The translations under genes were made by a program, and so were the position numbers. A stretch of 64,000 nt of DNA from NCBI RefSeq assembly GCF_005144885.1, contig NZ_CP039690.1, forward strand, positions 2,865,001 to 2,929,000, given 5' to 3'. Source of the stretch: Phreatobacter stygius. GTDB taxonomy: Bacteria > Pseudomonadota > Alphaproteobacteria > Rhizobiales > Phreatobacteraceae. The notes under the pieces were generated by a model that worked only from the letters and a program-made list of their open reading frames with translations, was not told the origin of the DNA and searched no databases. This document shows positions 29,804 through 41,252 of the stretch, piece after piece (the stretch's first letter is position 1; every line of letters begins with the position of its first letter).

Positions 29804-29907
29804 CCATCAGACCCCAATTCCACCATGGTTGTTGGTTCAGCTCTTGGCGCCAGCAGTGCGAGTGCTTAGCTACCCCCGAGCTCGCACATCAATTGCGCGG
29901 AGACTTC

Positions 29908-30465
29908 GTGTCCGACCCGATCGCCTTCGAGGACTGCCTCAAACTTGTGCTGTCGCTTGATGCGACGACGCCGGCCGCGGCTCAGCCGAAGCGGCTCGAC
30001 AGTTTGTTTCGCGACCTGTCGCGGTTCCAGCCGCGTCGGCCGGCCTATGAGCTGCAGGACCTGATCTGGGCGATCTGGACCAATCACCGGGATCCGCATG
30101 CCGACGAAGCCATGGAGCAGGCGATCAATGCCATGGCGGTGAAACATTACGACATGGCGCATCTGGTGCTCGACGCGCTGGTCGACGCCCGCCCGGATTG
30201 GTCGGAGGCCTGGAACAAGCGGGCGACCCTGCATTTCATCCGGGGCGACGATGCCAATGCCGTCGCCGACGTGATGGAAACCCTGAAGCGCGAGCCGCGG
30301 CATTTCGGCGCAATCTCGGGTTTCGCGCAGATCTGCCTGCGCCATGGCCGCGAGGCCGACGCGCTCGCCGCCTTCGAAGTGGCGCTGGGCATCAATCCGC
30401 ACCTGGAAGGGGTCGCGGCGCTGGTCGCCGAGATGCACGCCAAGGGCGGGCGGGTCCTGCACTGA
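29908..30465 (+). CDS. Tetratricopeptide-repeat protein
   Basis: A 185-residue protein without signal peptide. Three TPR-like helix pairs occupy residues about 70-175, for example SEAWNKRATLHFIRGDDANAV and ADALAAFEVALGINPHLEGV. Such repeats are protein-interaction scaffolds. A longer reading begins with TTG 15 bases upstream, but GGAG is five bases before the GTG at 29908, so that start is used. No specific partner is evident. A membrane protein follows closely on the same strand. Confidence 0.8.
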   Translation: MSDPIAFEDCLKLVLSLDATTPAAAQPKRLDSLFRDLSRFQPRRPAYELQDLIWAIWTNHRDPHADEAMEQAINAMAVKHYDMAHLVLDALVDARPDWSEAWNKRATLHFIRGDDANAVADVMETLKREPRHFGAISGFAQICLRHGREADALAAFEVALGINPHLEGVAALVAEMHAKGGRVLH

Positions 30466-30478
30466 CCGGGCTGCCCGA

Positions 30479-31315
30479 GTGCGGGCGAACCGGCTAAACC
30501 GGTCACCCGCCTTCGCATCGGCTCTTGCCCCATTGTCCCTTCTCCCCCTCGCGCTCAAAGCCCTGACGACGGCGGCAATCGTCGTCTCGGCCGCCGTCGT
30601 CGCCGAACGCACCCGGCCGTTCCTTGCGGCGATGGTTCTGGCTCTGCCGGTCTCCACCGGCCCGGCCTATGTCATGCTGGCGCTCGACCACGACGCGCCG
30701 TTCATTGCCGCGGCGAGCCTGTCCAGCCTCTCGGTCAATGTCTCGATCGTGCCGGCGGGGATCGCTTATGCGCTGCTGGCGCGCCGCGGCTTCGGCCTTG
30801 CCGCCTCGTTCGCCGCCATGCTGTCGGCCTGGCTCGCCACCGCCCTGTTGATCCAGCTGGCCGACTGGACGCTGGTTCCGGCCCTGGTGCTGAATGCCGT
30901 CGTCTTCGGCATCGCCATTGTGGCCACCTGGCCCTGGCGCAAGGCTAAGCTCGGCCTGCCGCCGCGGCGACGCTGGTACGACATCCCGCTGCGCGTCGCG
31001 CTGGTGGTCACCCTGGTGGTGCTGGTGGTCACCGTGTCGGAGCGGATCGGCCCGGCGGTGACCGGCACCGCCACCCTGTTTCCGGCGAGCTTTTCGAGTT
31101 TCATCCTGCTGATGCATCGCCGGCTCGGCGGACCGGTGGTGGCGGCTGCCATGATCAACGGCCTGGTCATGCTGGTCGGCTTTGTCGGCTTCCTGCTGGC
31201 GATCCATCTGTTCGCCGCGGCGGGTCAGGTCTGGACCGGGCTCCTGGTCGGCCTCGCCGTCCCGGTGTTCTGGTCGCTCGCGCTCCTGGCCGCCAACCGC
31301 ATCAGGCTTTCCTGA
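30479..31315 (+). CDS. Polytopic membrane protein of unknown function
   Basis: A protein of about 278 residues with roughly eight hydrophobic segments, starting near [20 protein letters not shown] and ending in [17 protein letters not shown] do not recognise the family. The start is uncertain: the GTG at 30479 and a TTG at 30533 are both in frame and neither has a good ribosome site. Longer upstream reading overlaps the TPR gene in another frame and is unlikely. The 3' end overlaps the convergent mutS gene by 14 bases. Confidence 0.7.
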   Translation: MRANRLNRSPAFASALAPLSLLPLALKALTTAAIVVSAAVVAERTRPFLAAMVLALPVSTGPAYVMLALDHDAPFIAAASLSSLSVNVSIVPAGIAYALLARRGFGLAASFAAMLSAWLATALLIQLADWTLVPALVLNAVVFGIAIVATWPWRKAKLGLPPRRRWYDIPLRVALVVTLVVLVVTVSERIGPAVTGTATLFPASFSSFILLMHRRLGGPVVAAAMINGLVMLVGFVGFLLAIHLFAAAGQVWTGLLVGLAVPVFWSLALLAANRIRLS

Positions 31316-34016
31316 GGCTCGCCCGCTTGGCTTTCAGCGCGTAGAGCGCCTCATGCGCCTCGCGCGGCGTCATGTCGTCGGGGTCGATGGTGTCGAGCAG
31401 GTCCAGCGCCGGCTCGGGCTTGGCGGGCCCGGCCTGCGGCCGCGGCGCGGCGGCGAACAGCGGCAGGTCGTCGACCAGGCGCCGGACCGGGGCGGCCCGG
31501 TCGGTCGCCTCCAATTCGGCCAGCACGTGTTTGGCCCGCTCGATCACCGAGGGCGGCAGGCCGGCGAGCTTGGCCACCTGGATGCCGTAGGAGCGATCGG
31601 CGGCGCCTTCGGTCACCTCGTGCAGGAAGATCACGTCGCCCTGCCATTCCTTCACCCGCATGGTGGCGTTGTGCAGCCGGTTGAGCCGTTTCGACAGCAC
31701 GGTCAATTCGTGGAAATGGGTGGCGAACAGCGACCGGCAACGATTGGTCTCATGCAGATGTTCGACCGCCGCCCAGGCGATCGACAGGCCGTCGAAGGTC
31801 GCGGTGCCGCGGCCGATCTCGTCGAGGATGACGAGGGCCCGCGCGCCGGCCTGATTGAGGATCGCCGCGGTCTCGACCATCTCGACCATGAAGGTCGAGC
31901 GCCCGCGCGCCAGGTCGTCGGCGGCGCCGACACGCGAGAACAGCCGGTCGACCATGCCGATATGGGCCGAGGCCGCCGGGACGAAGGAGCCCATCTGGGC
32001 CAGCACCGCGACCAGCGCGTTCTGCCGCAGGAAGGTGGATTTACCGGCCATGTTGGGGCCGGTGATCAGCCAGATCCGGCCCTTGCCGTCATGGCCCGAC
32101 AGCTCGCAGTCATTGGCGACGAAGGGCGCGGTGCGGGCGATCGCCTGCTCGACCACCGGGTGGCGGCCGCCCTTGACCGCGAAGGCCAAGGACATGTCGA
32201 CCAGCGGCCGGACATAGGCCTGCTCGACGGCCAGCGTCGCATTGGCGCTGGCGACATCGAGCGTGGCGATCGCTTCCGCCGCCTGTTTGATCGGCCCGGC
32301 ATGGCCGAGCACGGTCTGGCTCAGCCGGTCGAAGACCTCCAGTTCCAGCCCCAGCGCCCGGTCGGCGGCCCCGGCGATCTTCGCCTCCAGCGCACCGAGC
32401 TCGGTGGTGGTGAAACGCATGACGCCGGCCAGCGTCTGGCGGTGGATATAGGTGGCGTTGAGCGGCGGCTTCAGGAAGCCGTCGCCATGCTGCTGCGCCA
32501 CCTCGACGAAATAGCCCAGCACGTTGTTGTGCTTGATCTTCAGCGCCCGGATGCCGGTCTCCTCGGCATAACGCGTCTGCAGCCCCGCGATGATGCGCCG
32601 GCTTTCGTCGCGAAGCCCGCGTGCCTCGTCGAGATCGGCGAGATGGCCGGCCCGCACGAAACCGCCATCGCGCTTCAACAGCGGCAGGTCGTCGGCGAGC
32701 GCGTCGGCAAGCATGCCGGCAAGCGCCGGATCCGGCTGCGACAGGCCATGGGCCACCGTCGCCAGTTCGCCTGCCGTTTCGCTGGCGATCAGTTCGGCAA
32801 GGCCGCCGGCCGCCACCAGGCCCTGGCCGATCGCGGCGAGATCGCGCGGCCCGCCCCGGCCCATGGCGATGCGGGTCAACGCCCGGGCCATGTCGGGCGC
32901 GCTTTGCAGCCGGGCCCGGATTTCGGCCCTGAGCGCCGTTGCCGCGGCCAGCGCCTCGACCGCGTCGTGGCGGGCGGCGATGGCGTCCGGATCGGTCAGC
33001 GGATTGGCCAGCCGGTTGGCCAGCAGGCGGGCGCCGGCGGCGACCACCGTCCGGTCGATCGCCGCCAGCAGCGAGCCCGCGCGTTCGCCGCCGAGCGTGC
33101 GCACCAGCTCCAGATTGGCGCGCGTCGCGGCGTCGATCAGCATGGTCGCGCCCTGGGCCTCACGCACCGGCGGCGACAGCGGCGGGCGTGAGGCGAGCTG
33201 GGTGCGTTCGACATAGGTGACGGCCGCCGCCGCCGCGGTCAGCTCCAGCCGCGAGAACGTGCCGAAACCATCCAGCGTCCTGACGCCGAAATAGGTGGCG
33301 AGGCGCCGTTCGGCGCTGGCGCCGTCGAAAACGTCGCGCGGGGCCGGCGACACCGCCTTGAACGAGCGCCAGAACGGCGCCAGATCGGCATCGGCGAACA
33401 AGGCGTCGGAGACGACGATCTCGCCCGGGTCGATCCGGGCGATGTCGGCCGAAAGCCGCCCGCCATCGGTCTCGGCGACCCGGAACTCGCCGGTCGACAT
33501 GTCGAGCCAGGCCAGCGCGAAGGCGTCGACGCTGGCGACCGAGGAGGTCTTGGCCCGCGCCACCGCCAGAAGGTAATTGTTGCGCCGCGCTTCCAGCAGC
33601 GAATCCTCGGTCAGCGTGCCCGGCGTGACCAGCCGGATCACACCGCGATTGACCACCGATTTCGAGCCGCGCTTGCGGGCTTCCGCCGGATCCTCGGTCT
33701 GTTCGCACACCGCGACGCGGAAACCTTGCTGGATCAGCCGGTGCAGATAGTCCTCCGCCGCATGGACCGGCACGCCGGCCATCGGAATGTCCTGGCCGAG
33801 ATGTTTGCCGCGCTTGGTCAGGGTGATGCCGAGGGCGCGCGACGCGGCCACCGCGTCGTCGAAGAACATCTCGTAGAAATCGCCCATCCGGTAGAACAGC
33901 AGACTGTCCGGATTGGTCGCCTTGATCTCGATATATTGCTCCATCATCGGCGTGACGCGGTTGTCCACCGGCACGTCGGGGGCGGTTTCGGAATCAGCGG
34001 GCGTCTGGGTCAGCAT
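31302..34016 (-). CDS. mutS: DNA mismatch repair protein MutS
   Basis: A 904-residue MutS that recognises mispaired bases. The mismatch-binding N-terminus has [12 protein letters not shown] with the stacking Phe and nearby Glu. The connector, lever and clamp regions follow. The ATPase has Walker [11 protein letters not shown] near 653, Walker [18 protein letters not shown] and ATHFHELT. The C-terminus has the [15 protein letters not shown] tail that forms the tetramer/beta-clamp region. All motifs are intact. It converges on the membrane protein and is preceded by an IclR gene on the same strand. Confidence 0.97.
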   Translation of the reverse strand: MLTQTPADSETAPDVPVDNRVTPMMEQYIEIKATNPDSLLFYRMGDFYEMFFDDAVAASRALGITLTKRGKHLGQDIPMAGVPVHAAEDYLHRLIQQGFRVAVCEQTEDPAEARKRGSKSVVNRGVIRLVTPGTLTEDSLLEARRNNYLLAVARAKTSSVASVDAFALAWLDMSTGEFRVAETDGGRLSADIARIDPGEIVVSDALFADADLAPFWRSFKAVSPAPRDVFDGASAERRLATYFGVRTLDGFGTFSRLELTAAAAAVTYVERTQLASRPPLSPPVREAQGATMLIDAATRANLELVRTLGGERAGSLLAAIDRTVVAAGARLLANRLANPLTDPDAIAARHDAVEALAAATALRAEIRARLQSAPDMARALTRIAMGRGGPRDLAAIGQGLVAAGGLAELIASETAGELATVAHGLSQPDPALAGMLADALADDLPLLKRDGGFVRAGHLADLDEARGLRDESRRIIAGLQTRYAEETGIRALKIKHNNVLGYFVEVAQQHGDGFLKPPLNATYIHRQTLAGVMRFTTTELGALEAKIAGAADRALGLELEVFDRLSQTVLGHAGPIKQAAEAIATLDVASANATLAVEQAYVRPLVDMSLAFAVKGGRHPVVEQAIARTAPFVANDCELSGHDGKGRIWLITGPNMAGKSTFLRQNALVAVLAQMGSFVPAASAHIGMVDRLFSRVGAADDLARGRSTFMVEMVETAAILNQAGARALVILDEIGRGTATFDGLSIAWAAVEHLHETNRCRSLFATHFHELTVLSKRLNRLHNATMRVKEWQGDVIFLHEVTEGAADRSYGIQVAKLAGLPPSVIERAKHVLAELEATDRAAPVRRLVDDLPLFAAAPRPQAGPAKPEPALDLLDTIDPDDMTPREAHEALYALKAKRASLRKA

Positions 34017-34081
34017 GGCGACGGACGCTGGCAGGTGAGGACGGCGAATTCAACCGCCAGGGTCGATCCGCCCACAGGCGA

Positions 34082-34882
34082 TCAGCCGATGATGCGCGAC
34101 AGCTCGGCCTGCACCGTCCTGAGCTTCGGCAACAGGTCGCGCACCAGCATGTCGGGCGAGAAACGGGTTGCATGGGTGCCGACATTGACGGCCGCGAGCG
34201 TCCGGCCGCGGATATCGATCACGGGAACGGCGATCGAGGTCAGGCCGATCTCCAGTTCCTGGTCGATGATGGCGAAGCCGTCGCTGCGCGCCGCCGCGAT
34301 CGCCGCCATGATCGCCGAGACCTCGGTGCGGGTCTTCGGTGTCAGCGGCCGGCGGACCGAGGTCTCGACATGCCGGCGCGCCGTCTCTTCGGGCAGGGTT
34401 GCGAGCAGCACCCGCCCCATCGAGGTGCAGAAGGCCGGCAGCCGCGCGCCGACCGACAGTCCGACCGACATGATCCGCTTGGTCGCGGAGCGTGCGACAT
34501 AGACGATCTCGTTGCCGTCGAGGATCGAGGCCGAGCAGCTCTCGCCGATCGCCTCGCTCAGCCGTTCCAGGGCGCTCTGCAGGATGGCGGTGAGCGGGGT
34601 CGAGGACAGATAGGCATAACCGAGCTTCAGCACGCGCGGCGTCAGCCGGAAGAACTTGCCGTCGGTTTCGGCATAACCGATGCGGTTGAGCGTGATCAGG
34701 CAGCGTCGGGCGGTGGCCCGCGTCAGGCCGGTCATGCGCGCGACATCGGCAATGGTCAGGCGCTGATGGTCCGCGTCGAAACAGGCGATCACCGCCAGGC
34801 CCTTTTCCAGCCCGAGCATGTGGTCGCGGTCGATCTGCTTGAAGCTGTCGGTGGGGATATCCAAGAGAGCCTCGCCGGTCAC
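34082..34882 (-). CDS. IclR family regulator, PcaR/PobR-like
   Basis: A 266-residue IclR-family regulator. The N-terminal winged HTH has LEKGLAVIACFDADHQRLTIADVARMTGLTRATARRCL at about 24-62 and the C-terminal effector-binding domain follows (GESCSASILDGNEIVYVARS, LPAFCTSMGRVLLATLP). It looks like the PcaR/PobR/PcaU branch, which control aromatic catabolism, but no such genes are nearby. The GTG start at 34882 lies inside a perfect inverted repeat, which would allow autoregulation. A later ATG at residue 22 is possible. The divergent neighbour is an amidotransferase. Confidence 0.85.
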   Translation of the reverse strand: MTGEALLDIPTDSFKQIDRDHMLGLEKGLAVIACFDADHQRLTIADVARMTGLTRATARRCLITLNRIGYAETDGKFFRLTPRVLKLGYAYLSSTPLTAILQSALERLSEAIGESCSASILDGNEIVYVARSATKRIMSVGLSVGARLPAFCTSMGRVLLATLPEETARRHVETSVRRPLTPKTRTEVSAIMAAIAAARSDGFAIIDQELEIGLTSIAVPVIDIRGRTLAAVNVGTHATRFSPDMLVRDLLPKLRTVQAELSRIIG

Positions 34883-34900
34883 GTGCGGTCACCGCACGTG
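34880..34900. promoter_or_regulatory. Perfect 10-bp-arm inverted repeat at the IclR gene start
   Basis: CACGTGCGGT and ACCGCACGTG flank a single central base, giving a fully symmetric 21-bp site that overlaps the GTG start codon. Ten-bp palindromic arms are typical of PcaU/PobR-type IclR operators. It is probably the regulator's own operator and may also act on the divergent gene. This is inferred from symmetry and position. Confidence 0.7.
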
Positions 34901-35108
34901 ATGCCGCCTTTCCGGCCGAAGAGCAACTCCGCCTCAGCCGCCAGGCGGATGTCGCCTCGCGCAACAAGGGTGCCCGGGCCCGGGCACCGGACAGAAACAA
35001 AAGCGTGATATTGGGTCACGGCACGGCCGGGTCTGTGATGCGTACCGGCCTCTTTTCGCGGCTTCCTTGTCGCGGTACATGCCGTTGTCCCGCCTGGAAG
35101 CTTCACCC

Positions 35109-35972
35109 ATGACCCTCCGCCTGCTCGTCGTCGAAGGCAACACCGCCGCCGACCGCGCCCGCCATGCCCGGTCGCGCGGCGCCATGCCCTCGGAAGCTTA
35201 TGCCGAGGTGCTGCGTGAACTCGCCCCCGACGCGGTCGTCGACCTGTGCTTTCCAGCCGACCGCCAAGCCAATCTGCCCGATGCCGCCGGTCTCGAAGGC
35301 TATGACGGCGTGGCGCTGACCGGCTCGTCGCTCAACCTCTACGACATGACGTCGGAGATTACCGCGCAGATCGACCTGGCGCGCGCGGTTTTTGCCGCCG
35401 GCACGCCGGTGTTCGGCTCCTGCTGGGGCCTGCAGGTGCTGACCGCCGCTGCCGGTGGCGTCGTGCGCAGGAATCCCCGGGGTCGCGAAATGGGCATTGC
35501 CCGCAAGATCGCGCCGAACGATAGCGGCAAGGCCCATCCGATGCTGGCCGAGCGGCCCGCCGCTTTCGACGCCCTGGCGGTGCATCAGGACGAGATCGAG
35601 ACCATGGCGCCGGGCACCACGCTGCTCGCCTCCAACAGCATGAGCGAGGTCCAGGCGGTCGAGATCAAGGCCGGCCGCGCCACCGCCTGGGCGGTGCAGT
35701 ACCATCCCGAATTCTCCTTCGGCGAGGTCTCGGCCATTGGTGGCGCGCTGGGCGGCCGCCTGATCGACGAGGGCTTCTTCGAGGACCTGTCGACGCTCAT
35801 GCGCTGGCGCGCCGATCTCGACCTCCTGGAGGCCGACCCGGCCAACAAGGCGGTCGCCTGGCGCCACGGCCTGGATGCCGAAATCCTGGTCAAGTCGAAG
35901 CGCCGCAGCGAGATCGGCCGGTGGATCGACGCCATGGTGCGGCCGACCCGATCGGCGCGCGGGCGCGCCTGA
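35109..35972 (+). CDS. Class I glutamine amidotransferase domain protein
   Basis: A 287-residue stand-alone class I glutamine amidotransferase. The nucleophile is C105 in VFGSCWGLQV, and the other triad members are H199 and E201 in VQYHPEFS. The remainder matches GuaA-like amidotransferase domains (LTGSSLNLYDM oxyanion region). No synthase domain is attached, so it may hydrolyse a gamma-glutamyl compound or partner with another subunit. A GGAAG eight bases upstream supports the ATG at 35109; 14 in-frame codons upstream are excluded. It is divergent from the IclR gene. Confidence 0.85.
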   Translation: MTLRLLVVEGNTAADRARHARSRGAMPSEAYAEVLRELAPDAVVDLCFPADRQANLPDAAGLEGYDGVALTGSSLNLYDMTSEITAQIDLARAVFAAGTPVFGSCWGLQVLTAAAGGVVRRNPRGREMGIARKIAPNDSGKAHPMLAERPAAFDALAVHQDEIETMAPGTTLLASNSMSEVQAVEIKAGRATAWAVQYHPEFSFGEVSAIGGALGGRLIDEGFFEDLSTLMRWRADLDLLEADPANKAVAWRHGLDAEILVKSKRRSEIGRWIDAMVRPTRSARGRA

Positions 35973-36083
35973 TCACGCGTTCTTGCGCACGAAGAGACAG
36001 CATGGCTGCCTTACGATTCATCCGGATAGACGGGGTGAATCGACGTGTTAGCGTCCCCATCTTTCAAACAGGAGGAGCTCGCC

Positions 36084-37160
36084 ATGGCCCCTGTTGAACA
36101 GGTTGGTGCCGCGCCCCGGCTGGTTGTGCCGCCGACGGCCTGGCTTAGACGCTGGCTGCATCTGGTCTCCGATGCCCTGACCTACGGACCGCCTTCGGCC
36201 GCGGTGAATTTTTTCACCGGCTCGCAGCGGCCGGTCGATCCGGAGACGGTCTGGCGCTTCTTCACCTATCCCTATCCGGATTTCATCCAGTCGATTGTCG
36301 ACAATTATCCGCCGGCAGCCCGGCGCCAGCGGCTGGTTGCCCGCATGCTCGAGCAGTCCCATGCCGGCGGCATCGAATATCACTACGATCTGTCGAACGA
36401 CTTCTACCGTCTGTTCCTCGACAAGACCTTCATGTTCTACAGCTGCGCCGACTTCAAATCGCCTGGCGACACGCTCGAGCAGGCCCAGCTGAACAAGGCC
36501 AACCATCTCCTGTCGCTGATCGATCCGAAACCGGGCGAGGCGATCCTCGAGCTCGGCTGCGGCTGGGGCTCGATGCTGCGCCATATCGATGCCCATACCG
36601 GCGACAAGCAGAACCTCTCCGGCTACACGCTGTCGCGCGAGCAGAAGCGCTATATCGAGGAGAAGTTCGGCTTCAACGTCATGCTCGAGGACTTCGTCAC
36701 CACGGATCTCGGCCGCGAGCGGTATGACAAGATCTATTCGATCGGGGCGATCGAGCATGTCCGTCCGGACGAGATCCTGCCATTGTCGAAGAAGATCTAT
36801 GCTGCCTTGAAGCCGGGCGGCCGCGCCGTGCACCATTTCTTCTCGCTGAACGGCGACGATCCGACGGCGACCTCGATGGTCACGGCGCAATTGTTCTTCC
36901 CCGGCTCGATCCTGTCGCTGCACGGACAGCACCTGGCCGCCGCGCGCGAGGCCGGCTTCACCCTCACCAATGATTCCGAGCACGACTACCGGCCGACGCT
37001 GCGCGCCTGGTTCGACAATCTCGTGGCCAACCGCGACCGGGCCCACGAGCTGGTCGGCATTCAGCAGACCAACAAATACCTGGCCTTTTTCGCCTCGTCC
37101 TGGGCCTTCTTCAACCTGAAGCAGGCGACCTTGCACCGGCTGGTGCTGGTGAAAGGGTAA
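36084..37160 (+). CDS. Cyclopropane-fatty-acyl-phospholipid synthase family protein
   Basis: A 358-residue SAM-dependent methyltransferase of the CFA synthase family, which makes cyclopropane rings on unsaturated phospholipid acyl chains. EYHYDLSNDFYRLFLDKTFMFYSCADF at about 98-124 is the family block. The SAM site is ILELGCGWGSML near 154-165. The N-terminal domain (1-95) is only distantly similar to that of E. coli Cfa. An excellent GGAGGAG lies six bases before the ATG. Cyclopropane or related methylated fatty acids at the membrane are the likely product, though a mycolic-acid-type or other methyl-transfer specificity cannot be excluded. Confidence 0.9.
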   Translation: MAPVEQVGAAPRLVVPPTAWLRRWLHLVSDALTYGPPSAAVNFFTGSQRPVDPETVWRFFTYPYPDFIQSIVDNYPPAARRQRLVARMLEQSHAGGIEYHYDLSNDFYRLFLDKTFMFYSCADFKSPGDTLEQAQLNKANHLLSLIDPKPGEAILELGCGWGSMLRHIDAHTGDKQNLSGYTLSREQKRYIEEKFGFNVMLEDFVTTDLGRERYDKIYSIGAIEHVRPDEILPLSKKIYAALKPGGRAVHHFFSLNGDDPTATSMVTAQLFFPGSILSLHGQHLAAAREAGFTLTNDSEHDYRPTLRAWFDNLVANRDRAHELVGIQQTNKYLAFFASSWAFFNLKQATLHRLVLVKG

Positions 37161-37173
37161 CAACAGCCTCGCT

Positions 37174-37202
37174 CGGCCGACGGTGATTTGCCTCGTCGGC
37201 CG
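37174..37202. terminator. Hairpin between convergent CFA synthase and lepA
   Basis: CGGCCGACG and CGTCGGCCG form a 9-bp stem with an 11-base loop, lying between two converging stop codons. There is no clear T-run on either strand, so its role as a bidirectional terminator is only likely from position. Confidence 0.5.
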
Positions 37203-37227
37203 CGGCGTCCTTTATCCGGCGACGGCC

Positions 37228-39033
<1,806 letters not shown>

Positions 39034-39107
39034 AGGGCCGCACATAGCAGCGCTGGACCGAAGTTTAAAGGTTTGCCGCGCGCGTGGCCGTCGATTGAGC
39101 GTCGCGA

Positions 39108-39260
39108 TCAGCTGTCGATGGACCGGGCAACGGTTGCCGACGAGCCGAGTTCGTAGCGGATCTGGCGGGCGATGGGGCGCGTGCCGCGCAGCGCGCCGGT
39201 GACGATACCGAGTGCCAGAAGGGTGGCGCCGAACGACAGGATGAAAGTGGATGTCTTCAC
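39108..39260 (-). CDS. Small single-TM protein (50 aa), unannotated type
   Basis: A 50-residue peptide starting with GTG and an excellent GAGGAGG five bases upstream. It begins with a TM-like segment ([21 protein letters not shown]) followed by a basic, then neutral, C-terminal half. This pattern suggests a small inner-membrane protein with the positive end on the cytoplasmic side. I do not recognise the family. It lies 74 bases upstream of lepA on the same strand, so it may be cotranscribed with it. Confidence 0.65.
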   Translation of the reverse strand: MKTSTFILSFGATLLALGIVTGALRGTRPIARQIRYELGSSATVARSIDS

Positions 39261-39550
39261 GGCCGCCTCCTCGCCAGGGCATGCGAGAAGGATGTCAGGC
39301 GTGGCTCGCCGCCGCTGTGCGGCACGTCACACTGGCGCAGGCCATACCGGCGACGCACCGGCCGATGGTGCGCCGGGTCGCGCCAGGTCGCGCCGGGCCG
39401 CCCGTCGATCCGGCGATGCCGATGCCGGGCCGGGCTTCGCTGGCACCTTGCCTTTCCGGTCGCATCCGCAGGTGCGGGCGGTAATTTCCCCTTCTTGCGG
39501 CTCTTCAACGCAGGTGCGAGATTGACGGTTTGCGGATCGATGGAGGCCGG

Positions 39551-40048
39551 ATGACCCGCAAGCGCACGAGCTATCAGTCAGGCCACGCGCCGAAATTCCT
39601 GGTTGTCGTCGACGACAGCCCGGAATGCGACCGCGCCATCGTGTTTGCCGCCCGGCGCGCCTCGCGCACCGGCCATGGCTTGCAGATGCTGGCCGTGGTC
39701 GACCCGCAGCTGGGTGACGGCCAGGGCCTGTTCGGCGTCGCCGAAGTGATGCGCGCCGAGGCCCATGCCGAGGCCCGCGCCAAGCTCGACGCCGCCGCCG
39801 ACCGGGCCATGAAGCTGGTTGGCGTCGAGCCCGAGCTGGTCGTGCGCGACGGCGCCATGGCGGAGGCCATTCTGGCCCAGATCGAGGAGGATCCCGACGT
39901 GGCGATCCTGATCCTCGCCGCCGGCACCGGCAAGGACGGCCCGGGTCCCCTGGTCTCGAGCCTTGCCCGCTCGGCCGGCACCTTCCCCATTCCCGTCGCG
40001 CTGGTGCCCGGACAATTGACCGATGAGGAGATCGAGGCACTGGCTTAG
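39551..40048 (+). CDS. Universal stress protein family protein
   Basis: A 165-residue single-domain UspA-type protein. KFLVVVDDSPECDRAIVFAARRA is the characteristic first strand and helix with its ATP-contacting Asp. The C-terminal region AILILAAGTGKDGPGPLVSSLA departs from the G-2X-G-9X-G(S/T) motif enough that ATP binding is uncertain. ATG 39551 with TGGAGG close upstream was chosen over a TTG 21 bases earlier. It precedes nfuA by 165 bases on the same strand. Its stress stimulus cannot be inferred. Confidence 0.85.
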   Translation: MTRKRTSYQSGHAPKFLVVVDDSPECDRAIVFAARRASRTGHGLQMLAVVDPQLGDGQGLFGVAEVMRAEAHAEARAKLDAAADRAMKLVGVEPELVVRDGAMAEAILAQIEEDPDVAILILAAGTGKDGPGPLVSSLARSAGTFPIPVALVPGQLTDEEIEALA

Positions 40049-40141
40049 GCGTCACTGCCGGATCGGCCTGCGCGGGTTTTCGCCCGGTTCGCCGGTTGAC
40101 GGGCATGCCTGCCATCGCCACATCAGAACCAGATGGATTTC

Positions 40142-40170
40142 TTGGAATGGTTCTGCTTGAATCATTCCAA
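40142..40170. promoter_or_regulatory. Two Irr-box-like sites in an inverted repeat before nfuA
   Basis: TTGGAATG and CATTCCAA form a perfect 8-bp inverted repeat with 13 bases between them. Inside are two GAA-N3-TTC cores, GAATGGTTC (40145-40153) and GAATCATTC (40159-40167), each matching most of the described alphaproteobacterial iron-control element (TTTAGAAYNRTTCTAAA). The site lies 44-72 bases upstream of the nfuA start, where a promoter is expected. Iron control by Irr is inferred. Confidence 0.6.
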
Positions 40171-40213
40171 TCCGGCGCCGGCCTTGACCCGGTCGTCCGA
40201 GGAGACCTTGACG

Positions 40214-40774
40214 ATGTTCATTCAGACCGAAGCCACGCCAAATCCGGCGACCCTGAAGTTCCTGCCCGGCCGCACCGTGCTGGAGGACGGCACCTTGCAT
40301 ATGCCGAATGTCGACGCCGCCCGGCAGTCGCCGCTGGCCGAGAAGCTGTTCGGCATCGAGGGTGTCGCCGGGGTGTTCTTCGGCAATGATTTCATCACCG
40401 TCACCAAGGGCACGGCCGAATGGCAGCACCTGAAGCCGGCGATCCTCGGCGCGATCATGGAACATTACATGTCGGGCCTGCCGCTGCTGCGCAACGAGAC
40501 GCCGATCGCGCCTGACAGCGACGACGAGTTTTTCGATCCGGCCGACGCCGAGACCGTCGATACGATCAAGGAACTGTTGGAAACCCGGGTTCGCCCGGCG
40601 GTTGCCGCCGATGGCGGCGACATCACGTTTCGCGGCTTCAAGGACGGCATTGTTTATTTGAACATGCAGGGTTCCTGCGCCGGCTGCCCGTCGTCGACGG
40701 CCACCCTCAAGCACGGCATCCAGAACCTGATGCGCCACTTCCTGCCCGACGTGCGCGAGGTCCAGTCGGTCTGA
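40214..40774 (+). CDS. nfuA: NfuA-type iron-sulfur cluster carrier/scaffold
   Basis: A 186-residue protein with an N-terminal degenerate Nfu_N domain (TEATPNPATLKFLPGR at 6-20) and a C-terminal NifU-like domain bearing the CxxC (C155 and C158 in GSCAGCPSS) that binds a 4Fe-4S cluster for delivery to client enzymes. GAGGAG is nine bases upstream of the ATG. In-frame codons before it overlap the operator region and are excluded. The two putative Irr boxes just upstream fit a gene expected to respond to iron supply. Confidence 0.93.
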   Translation: MFIQTEATPNPATLKFLPGRTVLEDGTLHMPNVDAARQSPLAEKLFGIEGVAGVFFGNDFITVTKGTAEWQHLKPAILGAIMEHYMSGLPLLRNETPIAPDSDDEFFDPADAETVDTIKELLETRVRPAVAADGGDITFRGFKDGIVYLNMQGSCAGCPSSTATLKHGIQNLMRHFLPDVREVQSV

Positions 40775-40813
40775 CCGTCGGGCTGGCGCAAAAGCGCCGG
40801 CCGCGCCCGGCCG

Positions 40814-41224
40814 TCAGGGATGCAGCGCCAGGCCTTTGACGATCCGGTCGATCTGCCGCCGGTCGTCATGCAGCCCGAGCCCGACCAGGTCGAGCGCATC
40901 GGTCGGCACCGCGGCGACCGCTGCCCGGTTGTCGCTGTCGTTGCCGGTCGAAAACAGCGCGCTTGTATAGAGCGACGGCGTCAGTCCGCGCTCCGCCGCC
41001 CGTTTCAAGGTGCGGGTCAATTCGTCGCCGGAGGCCGCGAAGATCAACACCGGCTGGCGGATCAGCGGGCCGTAGATGCGGCCGGACGCATCGGCATAGC
41101 GTTCGCCCGGCAATTCCGGATAGGCTCCGACCAGGCCTCCCGACAGGAAGGCGGTGACGTTGAGTTTCTGCCAGGTGGCGAGATCGTCGCGCACCACGAT
41201 GGCGATCTTGGTTTCAAAGCGCAT
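40814..41224 (-). CDS. DUF2000 family protein
   Basis: A 136-residue protein of the DUF2000 family, beginning MRFETKIAIVVRDDLATWQKLN, followed by LSGGLVGAYPEL and LIRQPVLIFAASGDELTRTL. Its fold is described as related to peptidyl-tRNA hydrolase 2, but a biochemical role is unknown. The ATG at 41224 was chosen because the family starts at this residue; ten additional in-frame residues would overlap the divergent gene's ribosome site. It is divergent, with a 28-base gap, from an AraC regulator that probably controls it. Confidence 0.8.
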   Translation of the reverse strand: MRFETKIAIVVRDDLATWQKLNVTAFLSGGLVGAYPELPGERYADASGRIYGPLIRQPVLIFAASGDELTRTLKRAAERGLTPSLYTSALFSTGNDSDNRAAVAAVPTDALDLVGLGLHDDRRQIDRIVKGLALHP

Positions 41225-41252
41225 GAGTGACAGCGTGGACGAGGAGACGCGC

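Noticed and set aside
31182-33191. 669-codon open frame opposite mutS
   Set aside because: It is the antisense of a conserved MutS and has no family resemblance.
39034-39282. N-terminal extension of LepA
   Set aside because: The family length of about 600 residues begins at 39033, and the extension region holds a better-supported small gene in another frame.
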